A DNA stretch of 40,606 nt, from assembly GCA_018820315.1 (NCBI GenBank), contig JAHJOQ010000154.1, forward strand, positions 1 through 40,606, given 5' to 3'. The position numbers and the translations under genes were made by a program. Shown one piece after another: positions 1-9,546 of this stretch; within the stretch, counting starts at the first letter, position 1; each line of letters starts with the position of its first letter. The DNA is from Candidatus Zixiibacteriota bacterium. Lineage in GTDB: Bacteria > Zixibacteria > MSB-5A5 > JAABVY01 > JAHJOQ01. The notes under the pieces were generated by a model that saw only the letters and a list, made by a program, of their open reading frames with translations, had not been told where the DNA came from and made no database searches.

Positions 1-679
1 CTGCTGGTTCACGAAAAAACTCTGTACCTGAATGAGATTTCTCTTGACAATTCCGCATAATTAGCTAACTTGCTTGCGGTTTGAACGTATCGACTAAGTT
101 TGTAGTTGTGGTTAGGCCCGCAACTGTAAACGTCTTCTTCAAAGCGTAACGATAGCTACAGGATAACAGAGACAGAATAAGTTGTTTCTGTCCGGTATGT
201 TTTAGTTCGCTTGTATCTTCTTTCTATCACCTCATCTCTTTCGTTACTATGCAAACGTTAACTTGAAACAAGTCTTATGTTATTTGTTAGCATACAAATC
301 GGGAGGTGATACTAAGTTACCCGGGAGGTATCTTTAGTCGGCATAGTTACAGAATCACTTAAACTTGAATACAACTTTTTCGGGGTTTGTCTCAAGGCAG
401 TGTCGGAATTACCGAAACATGAATTGAGACTGAGCTCCTGACTCCAAAAGTAGGAATCTGTTTTGAAGAAGTCGGCCCTGATTTAGACATTGAGAACGCC
501 CTAGACAATCGCTCTCTTTGTTTGATTGGTCTGAATCTTCAATATTCTTCGCGAGGCGCGAATGCGTTTCTCGGAGAACGAACCTATCAACATAGGAGAA
601 GAGTATGGACCGGTGGGTTCACGTCCGCCTATGGCTGGCTTTCAAAATGACACATTTCCTAGCTATAAGGAGGAAATAG
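1..679. other. Long non-coding stretch upstream of the giant secreted protein gene
   Basis: No open reading frame with a credible ribosome binding site lies here; the only ORF touching it, on the minus strand at 619-861, is antisense to the next gene. A TTGACA hexamer at 44-49 lacks a convincing -10 partner. The octamer CGGGAGGT occurs twice, at 300-307 and 322-329. I recognise no tRNA or known riboswitch. It may be a long leader of the following gene, or intergenic DNA at the contig edge. Confidence 0.5.
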
Positions 680-3600
680 ATGTGTAAAAAACTTCTTGTT
701 GCTGTTTTTGTTTTGAGCTTCCTACTGGCTTTGAGCAGCGCAGCATTTGCTTTCAAAGACCCTAACCATCTCAAGCGATTGCCGAATTCGCTTCCCGATG
801 CACCGAAAGCGTCATTCGAGCGTAATGTGGCGTTCCCGGAGATGCCACCGCAGTACAGCAAGCCAGTATCGGCTGCTCAGCCTGCGGTTGTCAACGGTAC
901 GTTTACTCGCGCTCCAGCCGATTGCGAAACGCTTTCGTACTGGGACGGCACTCCGTATTGGTTCTGGCCAATCCCCGACATGTATGGAGATGATTTCTTC
1001 AACATGAGGTTTACGCCTGCGGCGGGAACGGCCACATTAGACGTAGTGTATCTCGGTTTCTATGACGGAAGCTCGGTGGTCTCGGGTGATGGTGTCGACA
1101 TTGTTGTGTGGGACGATGACGGTTTCGGATTCCCCGGAACTGAACTTGCCCGCATCAATGTTGCTGCCGTCGATATGGTTTGGTACCCGACTGCCCTCGT
1201 GGTAGATTTCTCCGCGCTCGCAATAGAAGTTACGGATGCGGACTTCCATGTCGGCTTTACAACGGTTAATCAGACCGACGACGTCTATGCCTTACTGTCA
1301 GACGAGGGCACGACCGGTAGTCTTCGTTCCTCAGAGTTCTATACTGGAATGTGGGGAACGATGGGCAACGACTGGGGACTTGATGTCAACTTCGTGATCG
1401 AAGCTGATGTCTGCTATGGTGATATCCCCATTCCGGAATGCGCTTGGCTGTTCTATGGCACTTATTCCGCGTACTATTACTGGACGATTCCTGACGCGTA
1501 TGGAGATGATTTCTTCAACGAAAGATTCTCCAACGATGAAGCTGTCGCGTGCACACTGAAGACCGCCGAGATCAATATGTATCAGGGTGGTTCAGTTGAT
1601 GTCACCGGCGAAGGAATCGATCTATATGTCTGGAACGACGATGGCGGTGGATTTCCGGGTTCTGTTTTACAGATCGTGAATATCCCGACTGCGTCGATCA
1701 CCTGGTATCCAGGTGCGACACTCGTCGACCTGACATCTTACAACATCATCATTCCTGCAAACTCCGATTTCCACATCGGATATACTACTGTCAACCAGGG
1801 AGCCGGCAACGTGATGGCGGTTCTTTCGGATGACGGTTCCGGTCCTGCAGAGTATCGCAGCTCTGAGCTCTGGGCCGGTTACTGGGGATTGATGATCGAC
1901 GATTGGGGTGTTGATGTCGACTTCATGATAGCAGCCGAAGTCTGCTGGGAAGTGGCACCTGCACCTGATTGTTATCTCCTTACTTACAACGGCGACGCGG
2001 CTTACTACTGGACCATTCCTGACGCGTATGGCGACGACTATTTCAATACTCGTATGACCATGCCCGCCATGGGTTGCTGGCTGATGGATCTGAACATCGC
2101 CTTCTATCAGGGTGGTTCTGTAGGCGCTCCCGGCGCTGACTTCATCGTCTTCAACTCAGACGGCACGTATCCGACGGATACTGTCGCTGTCTATCCGGTG
2201 CCGGTTGTAACAAGCTGGTTCCCGGGTTATGAGACTGTTGACGTGGAAGCTGACAACATCATCATCTACGGCGAATTCCATCTTGGCTACACTCCGATCT
2301 ACAACGATCCGGGCGATGTGCTGGCAGTTCTGTCTGACGACGGTTCATCAGCCACAGGTCGCGGCGGTGAGTGGTGGAACGGATACTGGGGCCTGATGGT
2401 TGACGACTGGGGATATGACGTCTGCTTCCTGATGGATGTCAATGTCTGCTGTCCTGTAGTCGAGCCAACGGAGCATTTCTGTATTGATGCGAAGGCAGAC
2501 TACGACTGGCCGACACTCTCTCACGACTACGCTCGTACTGGTGATAGTCAGATCGAAATCGGTGATCTTTGCGGTTTCCAGAAGATCTGGGAATACTGGT
2601 CACCGGTAGACTATTGCTACTTCGCGAATCCGGTAATGGCCAATGGACTCGTCTATGCTGCATTCGGTGTGCACCTTGAGTGCTTCACCGTTGCAGGTGA
2701 CGGCGCCGGCAATCCGGTTCCGGTATGGAGCACGTTTACGGCCGATCCTCTGTACCCGCAGATTCTCGGTGGCAGCTTGCGGGCAAGCCCGACCATCGAA
2801 GATGGCTTCATCTATTTCGGCGGTGGTACATTTGAATCGTTCGTGAAGGCGGATGCCTTCACCGGAGCTGTTGTCTGGCATCGGTCACCGATACTTGGCA
2901 CTGCTCTTGAAGGCGCTCCAGGTGCCATGCGCTTCACTCCGGTTGTCATTATCGGCGACTTTGTCTACTTCGGTGGTGACGGTGGTACGATGTACAAGCT
3001 CGACAAGTTCACCGGCGTTACGTCCGCGTGGGCTGCCACTCCTTACGGCAATAGTGTCTGGGTCTCCCCGTCATCTGACGGCACCGATCTCTATTTCGGT
3101 TGCTCGGCAGGTCTGACTGGTGGCGATGCAGGCGCTGGTGCTGCTGTTGGTGGCATTTACAAGTACACACCGAATCTCGCACTCCATCCCGGATGGCCTT
3201 ACGGCGGATTTACCGGCCTGCTCGGATGGAACGAAGGTTCGACAAATGGTGCGAGCTATGCTGCCTCTGTTGACCAGTTGTTCACGCAGCTTGGTCTGGC
3301 TGATCATACCTCGTTCGATCATTACAACATGATCATTAATGCGGCAACCGGTGACCCGGCAACTGCCGACTATTGGGTCTGCGGCCAGGGCTTCTATGCG
3401 AACATTGCTCTGTTCGAAGATGCCCAGTTGTACTACTATGGCAACGTGGGCTATAAGGATGACCGGTTTAACGGTATCTGGTGTCGTACTTATGACAACA
3501 ACACTGTGTGGCAGGATTTCACCAGGGGTGCCATGACTAACCCGGCTGGTCTTACCTGTGACGCGAATGTATTCTGGGGTACTCGTGTACCTCCGTACGG

Positions 3601-5548
3601 AACATTCAACTGTTCCAATGCGGATAACGGAGACCCGATCTTCACGTACAACCTTACCGGCTATGGTTTCGGTCCCGCGATCGCGAAGTATGCTGGTGTC
3701 CCGTACGTGGCGAATACGCAGCTCTGGTCTGACTGCGGAAGCGGCGGTGGAAGACTTACTATGTATTCCATGGGCGCCGACCGTCCGAGATTGGTTGCTC
3801 CCGGTGCGATCACAATCGAGCCACCGCTTGAATTCATCGATCCGGCCGGTACCGAGCGTACTGTCGACGATGCATTCTGCAACGGCGGTTGTGTTTCTCT
3901 CGAATACTGCCTGGCACTCGAAGCTCATCCATCCTATCCGGCGGCAGCTTATGTCACGACTGTCAATCCGTACAGTCTGACTCAGGCAGACAAGAACGCA
4001 GCAAAAGTGACCGAATACACTATCGACGACTTCAACGCAATGGACGGATGGAAAGCTGCAAAGATGCAGAACAAGTCAGTCCTGAGGTCCGAGTATGGCG
4101 ATCGCGTCATGGAAGCCAAGCAGTCTGACTTCAGCCTTTCGGTTCCACCGACCTGGGTCACACTCGTTTCTGCTCCGACAGGCGTTCTTGGCCCCTACGC
4201 GTGCTATGATGCAACATTTGCGTTCGACACACCGAGTATGGGTCGTGGATCGAACCTGTTCTATCTTGTTGTTGCGACAGATGATCCTGACTACAATGAG
4301 TGTCCATCTGCTCTTCCGCTCTGCAATGGGCTGGAAGTCAACGCAATGATTGAGATGGAAGCTATTGTAGGATTTGCATTCTGTGAATTCTACCTTGACT
4401 TTGGATTCGGCGGCGACGATTGGCAGTACACGAACAACTCCGGTTGGTTCGATGATGGCAACGGCGGCGACAACTTCATAGTCGATGATATGGACGATCC
4501 TCTCTATCTGGGAACATTCTGGTGGGGAACCAGAGCGAACAGATTGGCATGGCTCGAAGAAGGTGGTAACGGCTACGATCACCTGTTTGCAGATGAAACG
4601 TGCATAACCGCCGAAGAGATTCTCCTCGACGAGTTCTGCGACGGCACTGAAATCTATGGTGACTACTTCGAAACCGCTGTCATCGACTCAATCTTCAACT
4701 ACGCTGATGGAGTGCTTGCCGACTCACTGACACTGGGCATGCGCATGGTGTACAGAGAGTATGGTGCGTTTGCAGAGAGCGGAACCGACTACTTCAACAA
4801 CTTCAAGCTGATTGCTTATGACTTAAGCAACCGCTATGCAAATCCAGTGGACGATCTCTACTGGGGTCTGTATGCTGACTGGGATATGCCCGGTGATGCA
4901 GGTGGTTACGAGCAGGTCTACGGCGACATCGATGCCAGCGCAATCTGGCAGTACAATGAAGTTTCCGGTGAAGTAGCTGGTTACGGTGCGTTGCCGCTTG
5001 ACTGCAGCTTCCTCTGCCCGACCGGAGATCCGACCGGCGGAATGTACAATGCTGTCGGTCTGAACAACCCGGATGATGTCTATCCGCCTGCGGAATTGCC
5101 ATTGACCTTCATGGACAAGGTAATTGCGACAGGCCCGGACAATGTCGGGTACAGCCCGAATGCGATGCCCGGATCACCTCCGGATGATAGAAGTGAAATC
5201 ATGACTGCGGGTCACCACAGCTTTGCCGGTTACGAAACCGTGCAGGGTGCGATGGTTGTCTTCGCATACCCAGGCGGCGCAACTGTTGGCGAAATCACCG
5301 ATATGATGAAGTTTGCCAATAAGTGGGCTGGCTACGGACGTGGCGATGTCAACGATGACGGTGAGATTGATCTTTTAGATCTTGTCCACCTGATCGGCGG
5401 CACAGGCGGTCCTTGCGGTCCTATCTGCCCGTTCGAGTACCTCGGCGACATCAACTGTGACGACGTTGTCGATGCAGCCGATGCGCAGTACATGTACGAC
5501 TGGATGTTCAACGGTGGTCCCCCGCCGATGAGCAAACTGGTTCGATAG
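680..5548 (+). CDS. Giant secreted protein: three tandem modules, PQQ-like propeller, C-terminal dockerin
   Basis: This encodes a 1622-residue exported protein of unknown function. Residues 1-25 form a signal peptide (two lysines, a hydrophobic core, an Ala-rich cleavage region ending AFA). Residues of about 82-253, 254-430 and 431-595 are three tandem modules of about 170 residues. Each begins with a Cys and an aromatic-rich segment around IPDxYGDDFFN and ends with a DDWG-D-V-F stretch. Residues of about 600-900 start with DWPTLSHDYARTG and contain repeated YFGGG/D-hydrophobic strands typical of PQQ-like beta-propeller repeats. The last 70 residues hold two dockerin-type calcium loops (GDVNDDGEIDLLD and GDINCDDVVDAAD). 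A strong Shine-Dalgarno, AAGGAGG, supports the start. A strong terminator follows, so it is probably monocistronic. Surface attachment through the dockerin is inferred; substrate unknown. Confidence 0.85.
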   Translation: MCKKLLVAVFVLSFLLALSSAAFAFKDPNHLKRLPNSLPDAPKASFERNVAFPEMPPQYSKPVSAAQPAVVNGTFTRAPADCETLSYWDGTPYWFWPIPDMYGDDFFNMRFTPAAGTATLDVVYLGFYDGSSVVSGDGVDIVVWDDDGFGFPGTELARINVAAVDMVWYPTALVVDFSALAIEVTDADFHVGFTTVNQTDDVYALLSDEGTTGSLRSSEFYTGMWGTMGNDWGLDVNFVIEADVCYGDIPIPECAWLFYGTYSAYYYWTIPDAYGDDFFNERFSNDEAVACTLKTAEINMYQGGSVDVTGEGIDLYVWNDDGGGFPGSVLQIVNIPTASITWYPGATLVDLTSYNIIIPANSDFHIGYTTVNQGAGNVMAVLSDDGSGPAEYRSSELWAGYWGLMIDDWGVDVDFMIAAEVCWEVAPAPDCYLLTYNGDAAYYWTIPDAYGDDYFNTRMTMPAMGCWLMDLNIAFYQGGSVGAPGADFIVFNSDGTYPTDTVAVYPVPVVTSWFPGYETVDVEADNIIIYGEFHLGYTPIYNDPGDVLAVLSDDGSSATGRGGEWWNGYWGLMVDDWGYDVCFLMDVNVCCPVVEPTEHFCIDAKADYDWPTLSHDYARTGDSQIEIGDLCGFQKIWEYWSPVDYCYFANPVMANGLVYAAFGVHLECFTVAGDGAGNPVPVWSTFTADPLYPQILGGSLRASPTIEDGFIYFGGGTFESFVKADAFTGAVVWHRSPILGTALEGAPGAMRFTPVVIIGDFVYFGGDGGTMYKLDKFTGVTSAWAATPYGNSVWVSPSSDGTDLYFGCSAGLTGGDAGAGAAVGGIYKYTPNLALHPGWPYGGFTGLLGWNEGSTNGASYAASVDQLFTQLGLADHTSFDHYNMIINAATGDPATADYWVCGQGFYANIALFEDAQLYYYGNVGYKDDRFNGIWCRTYDNNTVWQDFTRGAMTNPAGLTCDANVFWGTRVPPYGTFNCSNADNGDPIFTYNLTGYGFGPAIAKYAGVPYVANTQLWSDCGSGGGRLTMYSMGADRPRLVAPGAITIEPPLEFIDPAGTERTVDDAFCNGGCVSLEYCLALEAHPSYPAAAYVTTVNPYSLTQADKNAAKVTEYTIDDFNAMDGWKAAKMQNKSVLRSEYGDRVMEAKQSDFSLSVPPTWVTLVSAPTGVLGPYACYDATFAFDTPSMGRGSNLFYLVVATDDPDYNECPSALPLCNGLEVNAMIEMEAIVGFAFCEFYLDFGFGGDDWQYTNNSGWFDDGNGGDNFIVDDMDDPLYLGTFWWGTRANRLAWLEEGGNGYDHLFADETCITAEEILLDEFCDGTEIYGDYFETAVIDSIFNYADGVLADSLTLGMRMVYREYGAFAESGTDYFNNFKLIAYDLSNRYANPVDDLYWGLYADWDMPGDAGGYEQVYGDIDASAIWQYNEVSGEVAGYGALPLDCSFLCPTGDPTGGMYNAVGLNNPDDVYPPAELPLTFMDKVIATGPDNVGYSPNAMPGSPPDDRSEIMTAGHHSFAGYETVQGAMVVFAYPGGATVGEITDMMKFANKWAGYGRGDVNDDGEIDLLDLVHLIGGTGGPCGPICPFEYLGDINCDDVVDAADAQYMYDWMFNGGPPPMSKLVR

Positions 5549-5577
5549 ATCGAATTTTTCGATTATCGAATAGATGG

Positions 5578-5610
5578 AAAGCAAGGGCTTCTGCCCTTGC
5601 TTTCTTTTTT
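5578..5610 (+). terminator. Rho-independent terminator of the giant secreted protein gene
   Basis: A perfect 11-bp stem, AAAGCAAGGGC with GCCCTTGCTTT, closes over the tetraloop TTCT and is followed by C and six T. It starts 29 bases after the stop codon. Confidence 0.93.
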
Positions 5611-5676
5611 GCGTGCATTTTCTGAACCAATCCCCGATACTATTGTAGTAGTTCACAGAGATTGATTCGCAGAATT

Positions 5677-5877
5677 CGTTGAGAAAGTCACGATCTTGCG
5701 AATCAACGTCATCGCGAGGAGCGAAGCGACGTGGCGATCTCCTATACTGCGCTGTCAGTAACCCCTTCCTGCTGACAGCTGAATAAATCGGGCAGGAAAG
5801 GATTCCCACCCGCGCATAATACGACGATATTGCCACGCTTCGCTCGCAAGGACGATGTCCAGGGTTTTTCAGCAAGC
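5677..5877. repeat. Dispersed palindromic repeat (MITE-like), copy A
   Basis: Inner arms at 5708-5741 (GTCATCGCGAGGAGCG...) and 5826-5856 (...CCACGCTTCGCTCGCA...) are near inverted repeats of each other. Weaker outer ends at 5677-5689 and 5863-5876 also pair roughly. The same architecture recurs at 9368-9513, with different sequence between the arms. This family of GCGAGGAGCG/CGCTTCGCTCGC repeats is common between genes in many environmental bacteria. It has no coding capacity. The right arm overlaps the upstream extension of the next reading frame, which is one reason to start that gene at 5896. Confidence 0.8.
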
Positions 5878-5895
5878 TCGTCAAGAGGAGCTACC

Positions 5896-6996
5896 ATGTC
5901 GACTGATCAACTCGAATTGCAGCGTGTCGGAAAACTTCTGTATCCCGAGGTATCTCAGTTTGCAGACATCGTTGCTGTATACCATCGAGGCGGTGATGTC
6001 ATCTTCGAGATAGCACCGAAGATTGCTCCTCAGGTCTGGCTAGAAGCGCTCAAGCGCAGGTTCTTTGATCTCGGTTTCTTCCTCCACCTGTACGAGCGTG
6101 ATGGGTCTTTTGTCATTGTCGCAAAGGACATCCGCCCTCAGAAGTCGAGGGTGCCGTGGCTGAATATCGTCCTGGCGGTCTTGACTGTGTTTTCGATGGT
6201 CTTTAGCTTCAGCTACCTCAACGGTGGAAATGCTATCTTCGAAGATACGAGTCTTTTGCTGCCCGGGGTTTGGTTCATGCTCGCGCTCATGTGCATTCTT
6301 GCGTTCCACGAATTCGGACACTACTTCGCCGGGCGGTATCACAAAGCCGATGTCAGTCTGCCGTATTTCATACCGGCTCCGACGTTGTTCGGCACGCTGG
6401 GGGCGTTTATCAAGTCGAGATCACCGTTTAAGAATCGTACCGAACTCTTCGACGTGGGGGTTGCCGGTCCGCTGGCAGGATTCGTTCCGGCACTGATAAT
6501 TCTCATTGTCGGATTCGCTACGGCGACATTTGAGCCGACGGCTGCACCGAAGCCGGGAGATACGTTCTTTGAGTTTGGTGACTCGCTGCTTCTCATGGTC
6601 CTCAGCAAGCTTTTCATGCCGACCGTGCCGGAAGGTCAACAGCTCGTCTTGTCACCTTTGATTTACGCCGGCTGGGTGGGACTGTTTGTCACTATGATGA
6701 ACCTCCTGCCGATGGGCCAACTGGACGGCGGACATATAATATATGCGCTCGTCGGGCGGAAGAGGCACCGTCTTATAGCAAATACAGCTCTGGTAGCGAT
6801 GCTGGGGCTCGCTTTCATCTGGACGGGATGGCTGTTCTGGGCTGCTCTGGTGGTATTCATCGTAAAAGTGAAGCACCCCCCGACTCTTGATGATGAGATC
6901 GAGATTGATCCTGTGCGCAGAAGGCTGGGCTGGATCGCAATCCTAATCTTCGTGGTTACTTTTATGCCGCTGCCGTTGAGTGTTGTTTCATTCTGA
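5896..6996 (+). CDS. M50 family (site-2 type) membrane metalloprotease
   Basis: A 366-residue membrane protein of the site-2 protease/M50 family, which cleaves substrates within or near the membrane using zinc. After about 85 soluble residues there are several hydrophobic segments. The zinc motif HEFGH lies in the second one (FHEFGHYFAGR), and the family's second signature, MNLLPMGQLDGGH, lies in a later one, giving the third ligand Asp. The N-terminal soluble part resembles that of bacterial and plant EGY-like M50 proteins. I place the start at 5896 because GAGGAG lies just upstream; an in-frame start at 5830 would be encoded inside the dispersed repeat. Natural substrate unknown. No anti-sigma factor gene is adjacent, so a sigma-E-like role is not supported here. 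Confidence 0.88.
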   Translation: MSTDQLELQRVGKLLYPEVSQFADIVAVYHRGGDVIFEIAPKIAPQVWLEALKRRFFDLGFFLHLYERDGSFVIVAKDIRPQKSRVPWLNIVLAVLTVFSMVFSFSYLNGGNAIFEDTSLLLPGVWFMLALMCILAFHEFGHYFAGRYHKADVSLPYFIPAPTLFGTLGAFIKSRSPFKNRTELFDVGVAGPLAGFVPALIILIVGFATATFEPTAAPKPGDTFFEFGDSLLLMVLSKLFMPTVPEGQQLVLSPLIYAGWVGLFVTMMNLLPMGQLDGGHIIYALVGRKRHRLIANTALVAMLGLAFIWTGWLFWAALVVFIVKVKHPPTLDDEIEIDPVRRRLGWIAILIFVVTFMPLPLSVVSF

Positions 6997-7001
6997 CACT
7001 T

Positions 7002-8555
7002 CTAACCGGACTGCACAGTTATTCCCTCGCGGCTCTTAGCATTGTCCAGGTTACCACTCCCGAACGAGTCCGCGTCTACCTGACCGCAGAGGGACCTCAG
7101 GTCCAGCTTCCCGGATTTCCAGAGCTCCACGAAAGCGTCGACCAGATCCGGATCAAACTGCACTCCTCTGAATTCAAGCAATTCGTCGATCACTTTTTCG
7201 GGAACGTTGGCTTTTCTGTATGGTCTGTCTGAGAGAATGGCATCCACCGTGTCCGCAATCGCCAGCAGGCGACCTTGGATAGGAATGTCAGTTCCTTTGA
7301 GACCGTGCGGATAACCTCTACCGTCCCACCTTTCGTGATGATACAGAATGTACGGTAGAATGGGTTCGAGGAATGGGATGCCGTCGAGCATCTTCGCTCC
7401 CATCTGAGGATGCTGTCGCATGATTTCCGCTTCATCCTGATTTAGCGGCCCCGGCTTGTTGAGAATTCGATCGGGAATCCCGATCTTTCCAATGTCATGC
7501 AAAGTTCCGCCAATTTTCAGCCACTTGACTTCATCTTCGCTCCAGCTTAGTTCGCGGGCAATAGCTTCGGCCACGTGAGTGACTCTGTCAGTGTGACCGC
7601 GCGTATAGTGATCTCTCGCTTCGACCGAATTTGCCAGTGCCCTGATTGTGGAAAGGTACGCGTCCTCCAATTCGTCGTAAAGCATCGAGCTTTCAAGCGC
7701 AGATGCCGCCTTTGAAGCCATGATCGACAGCGAATGCATATCGCCGATCGTGAAAGAGCGGTTCATGCCTGTTCGAACGATGTTCAATGTGCCGATTACA
7801 TTACCCTTGGCATACAGCGGCACGGAGACACCGGCGGCTTCGTCTATCCGCCTCCTACCGTCCGGACCTGTCACGGGCATTCTGACATCCCTGACCATCT
7901 CTGCTTTGCCGGAATTGATCACCTTGGTATTGACCCTATCCTCGCCGATTAGCAGAGGCACTTTCGCAATATCATCCCAAATGCCATGAAAGGCACGGAG
8001 CTGCACTCCCGGGGCGTGTGGATCTATCAGAGAAATGGTAGCCATGCACGCGTTGAATTCAGCAACGATGGAATTCAACACGAGTTTCAGTAACGCGTCA
8101 ACGTGAATGCTGCTGCCCATCGCTTCCGAAATTTGGTACAATGAGACTGTGTTCTTCAGTCGAACATTTTCGCGACTCAGGCACAGTTTCTCAAGTGCTC
8201 GCTCGACCGATGCTTTGAGATTTTCGAGCTTGAACGGCTTCACGAGATAATCATACGCGCCGAGCTTGAGAACAGAGATTGCGTTTTGAACAGTCGGGTG
8301 GCCGGTCATGAAAACGACGACACAGTCCGGCTGATATTTCATGCTGGCCTTGAGAATATCCACGCCGCTTACGTTGTCCATCACCATGTCAGTGAGTATC
8401 AGATCGACGCGTTCATTCTTAATCAACTCAAGGGCCTTACGAGAGTCGGTACAGCTCTTCACAACTCGACTCTTCTCGTCAGCCAAGGCATTGTGGACAA
8501 TCGAGCAGATGTAATCTTCGTCATCGACGACCAGGATGCGAGCTCTTTTATTCAT
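7002..8555 (-). CDS. Response regulator with GAF and HD-GYP domains (probable cyclic-di-GMP phosphodiesterase)
   Basis: A 517-residue RpfG-like regulator. Residues 1-125 are a receiver domain with acidic pocket D11/D12, phosphoacceptor D56 in LILTDMVMD, T84 and K106. Residues of about 145-290 read as a GAF sensor domain. Residues of about 300-480 are an HD-GYP domain with HDIGK at 353-357 and the signature HHERWDGRGYP at 406-416, so the metal-binding and GYP residues are intact. HD-GYP proteins hydrolyse cyclic-di-GMP to pGpG or GMP. The start is preceded by GGGAGG. No partner kinase is adjacent. The gene ends a few bases from the convergent protease gene. Confidence 0.92.
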   Translation of the reverse strand: MNKRARILVVDDEDYICSIVHNALADEKSRVVKSCTDSRKALELIKNERVDLILTDMVMDNVSGVDILKASMKYQPDCVVVFMTGHPTVQNAISVLKLGAYDYLVKPFKLENLKASVERALEKLCLSRENVRLKNTVSLYQISEAMGSSIHVDALLKLVLNSIVAEFNACMATISLIDPHAPGVQLRAFHGIWDDIAKVPLLIGEDRVNTKVINSGKAEMVRDVRMPVTGPDGRRRIDEAAGVSVPLYAKGNVIGTLNIVRTGMNRSFTIGDMHSLSIMASKAASALESSMLYDELEDAYLSTIRALANSVEARDHYTRGHTDRVTHVAEAIARELSWSEDEVKWLKIGGTLHDIGKIGIPDRILNKPGPLNQDEAEIMRQHPQMGAKMLDGIPFLEPILPYILYHHERWDGRGYPHGLKGTDIPIQGRLLAIADTVDAILSDRPYRKANVPEKVIDELLEFRGVQFDPDLVDAFVELWKSGKLDLRSLCGQVDADSFGSGNLDNAKSREGITVQSG

Positions 8556-8722
8556 CGATTGTAGTACCTCCCTATCAACACCGTTATCGGTTTCCTTTAG
8601 TTTTTGATTAGGTGACCGGAGTCCTGAAATAGCGATTTGACCTTTATTTAAGCAGCTCTTGGTAGATTTAAGATGTTTATGTTTGTCCAGCTTTTCAGCC
8701 GGCAGGCAGATCGATTATAGAG

Positions 8723-8751
8723 TTGACAGACTTATAGCGAATGCTTACAAT
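8723..8751 (+). promoter_or_regulatory. Sigma-70-type promoter of the PadR gene
   Basis: TTGACA at 8723-8728, a 17-base spacer and TACAAT at 8746-8751. The predicted transcription start falls about 6 bases before the ATG at 8764, so the mRNA would be almost leaderless. The upstream in-frame start at 8659 lies before this promoter and is therefore unlikely. Confidence 0.65.
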
Positions 8752-8763
8752 GGGGACGAGACT

Positions 8764-9306
8764 ATGACACTGACTCAAACAGACTATATCATACTGGCTT
8801 ACCTTGCAGGTGGGCCGGAGCATGGCTACAGGCTAATCGAGCGCATGAAAGAGGACAACCTGGATGCCATCGTTGGCTTCTCTGTGCCCAACGTATATCA
8901 CGCTTTGCGCAAACTGCATGCCCAGGGTGCGGTCGGTCTGAAAGTTAAGAAAAACAAGTCTCGCCCTGATCAAAAGATATACAGCCTCAACGATCTGGGG
9001 CGCCACGTACTGGAGGGCTTTCTTGAGGATGATTTGATATTCGGGCAGCAAATTCGCTTCAGGTCGGATATGATATTCCCGCTTGCAGATAAGATCGGGA
9101 TTGACGGTGCGGGCGTGAAAAAGGCCATTGAAAAGCGGCTGGAAAGCCTGTCGTCTGATCTGCTGGAAATCCAGGACGCATGGCGTGAGGCAGAGACGGC
9201 TGAGCAAAAATCATCTCCCATCAGCGAGATCGCAATACGGCACCGGATTAGATTCCTCAAGAACGAGATCGATTTCTATAAGAAAACGTTTAAAGAACTG
9301 AAGTGA
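8764..9306 (+). CDS. PadR family transcriptional regulator
   Basis: A 180-residue regulator. The N-terminal winged helix matches PadR: a hydrophobic ILAYLAGGPEHGYRL helix, a V-Y-ALRKLHAQGAV recognition region, and a wing with SRPDQKIYSLNDLG. The C-terminal half is a long, charged helical region (residues of about 100-180) like the dimerisation domain of longer PadR-VirR proteins. PadR proteins usually repress stress or efflux genes in response to small molecules; the ligand and targets here are unknown. It is transcribed away from the HD-GYP gene. Autoregulation is plausible because its promoter sits right against the start codon, but I found no clear operator. Confidence 0.88.
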   Translation: MTLTQTDYIILAYLAGGPEHGYRLIERMKEDNLDAIVGFSVPNVYHALRKLHAQGAVGLKVKKNKSRPDQKIYSLNDLGRHVLEGFLEDDLIFGQQIRFRSDMIFPLADKIGIDGAGVKKAIEKRLESLSSDLLEIQDAWREAETAEQKSSPISEIAIRHRIRFLKNEIDFYKKTFKELK

Positions 9307-9367
9307 TTCCAACCTAAACCGCATCATCACCAAAAGATCAGCGACGCTGTCATCTCAGTAAACGGCC

Positions 9368-9513
9368 TGTTGCAAAAGCCGATGTCGCGCTAAACTCTGT
9401 CATCGCGAGGAGCGGAGCGACGTGGCGATCTCTCTGAGAGGCGACGCAATTTTGAGACAGCGAGACTGCCACGCTTCGCTCGCAGTGACGGTTGCGGGGG
9501 TTCTTCAACAAGT
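9368..9513. repeat. Dispersed palindromic repeat (MITE-like), copy B
   Basis: Left arm 9399-9434 and right arm 9462-9490 match copy A at 5677-5877 (GTCATCGCGAGGAGCG... and ...CCACGCTTCGCTCGCA). The outer ends TGTTGCAAAAGCC (9368-9380) and GGTTCTTCAACAAG (9499-9512) form an imperfect terminal inverted repeat. The central segment is shorter than in copy A and unrelated to it. It lies between the convergent padR and lipA genes. Confidence 0.8.
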
Positions 9514-9546
9514 CCTAATGCGGGAATGCGCTCACTGCTGCCGACT

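Noticed and set aside
44-49. TTGACA as the -35 of a promoter for the first gene
   Set aside because: No acceptable -10 hexamer lies 16-18 bases downstream.
3071-3928. 285-codon minus-strand ORF inside the giant secreted protein gene
   Set aside because: It is fully antisense to a well-supported gene, and its composition (many Arg, Ser and Thr) is that of a shadow frame.
5830-5895. Upstream extension of the M50 protease to a start at 5830
   Set aside because: The 22 extra residues are encoded by the right arm of a dispersed repeat, and a good ribosome binding site supports 5896.
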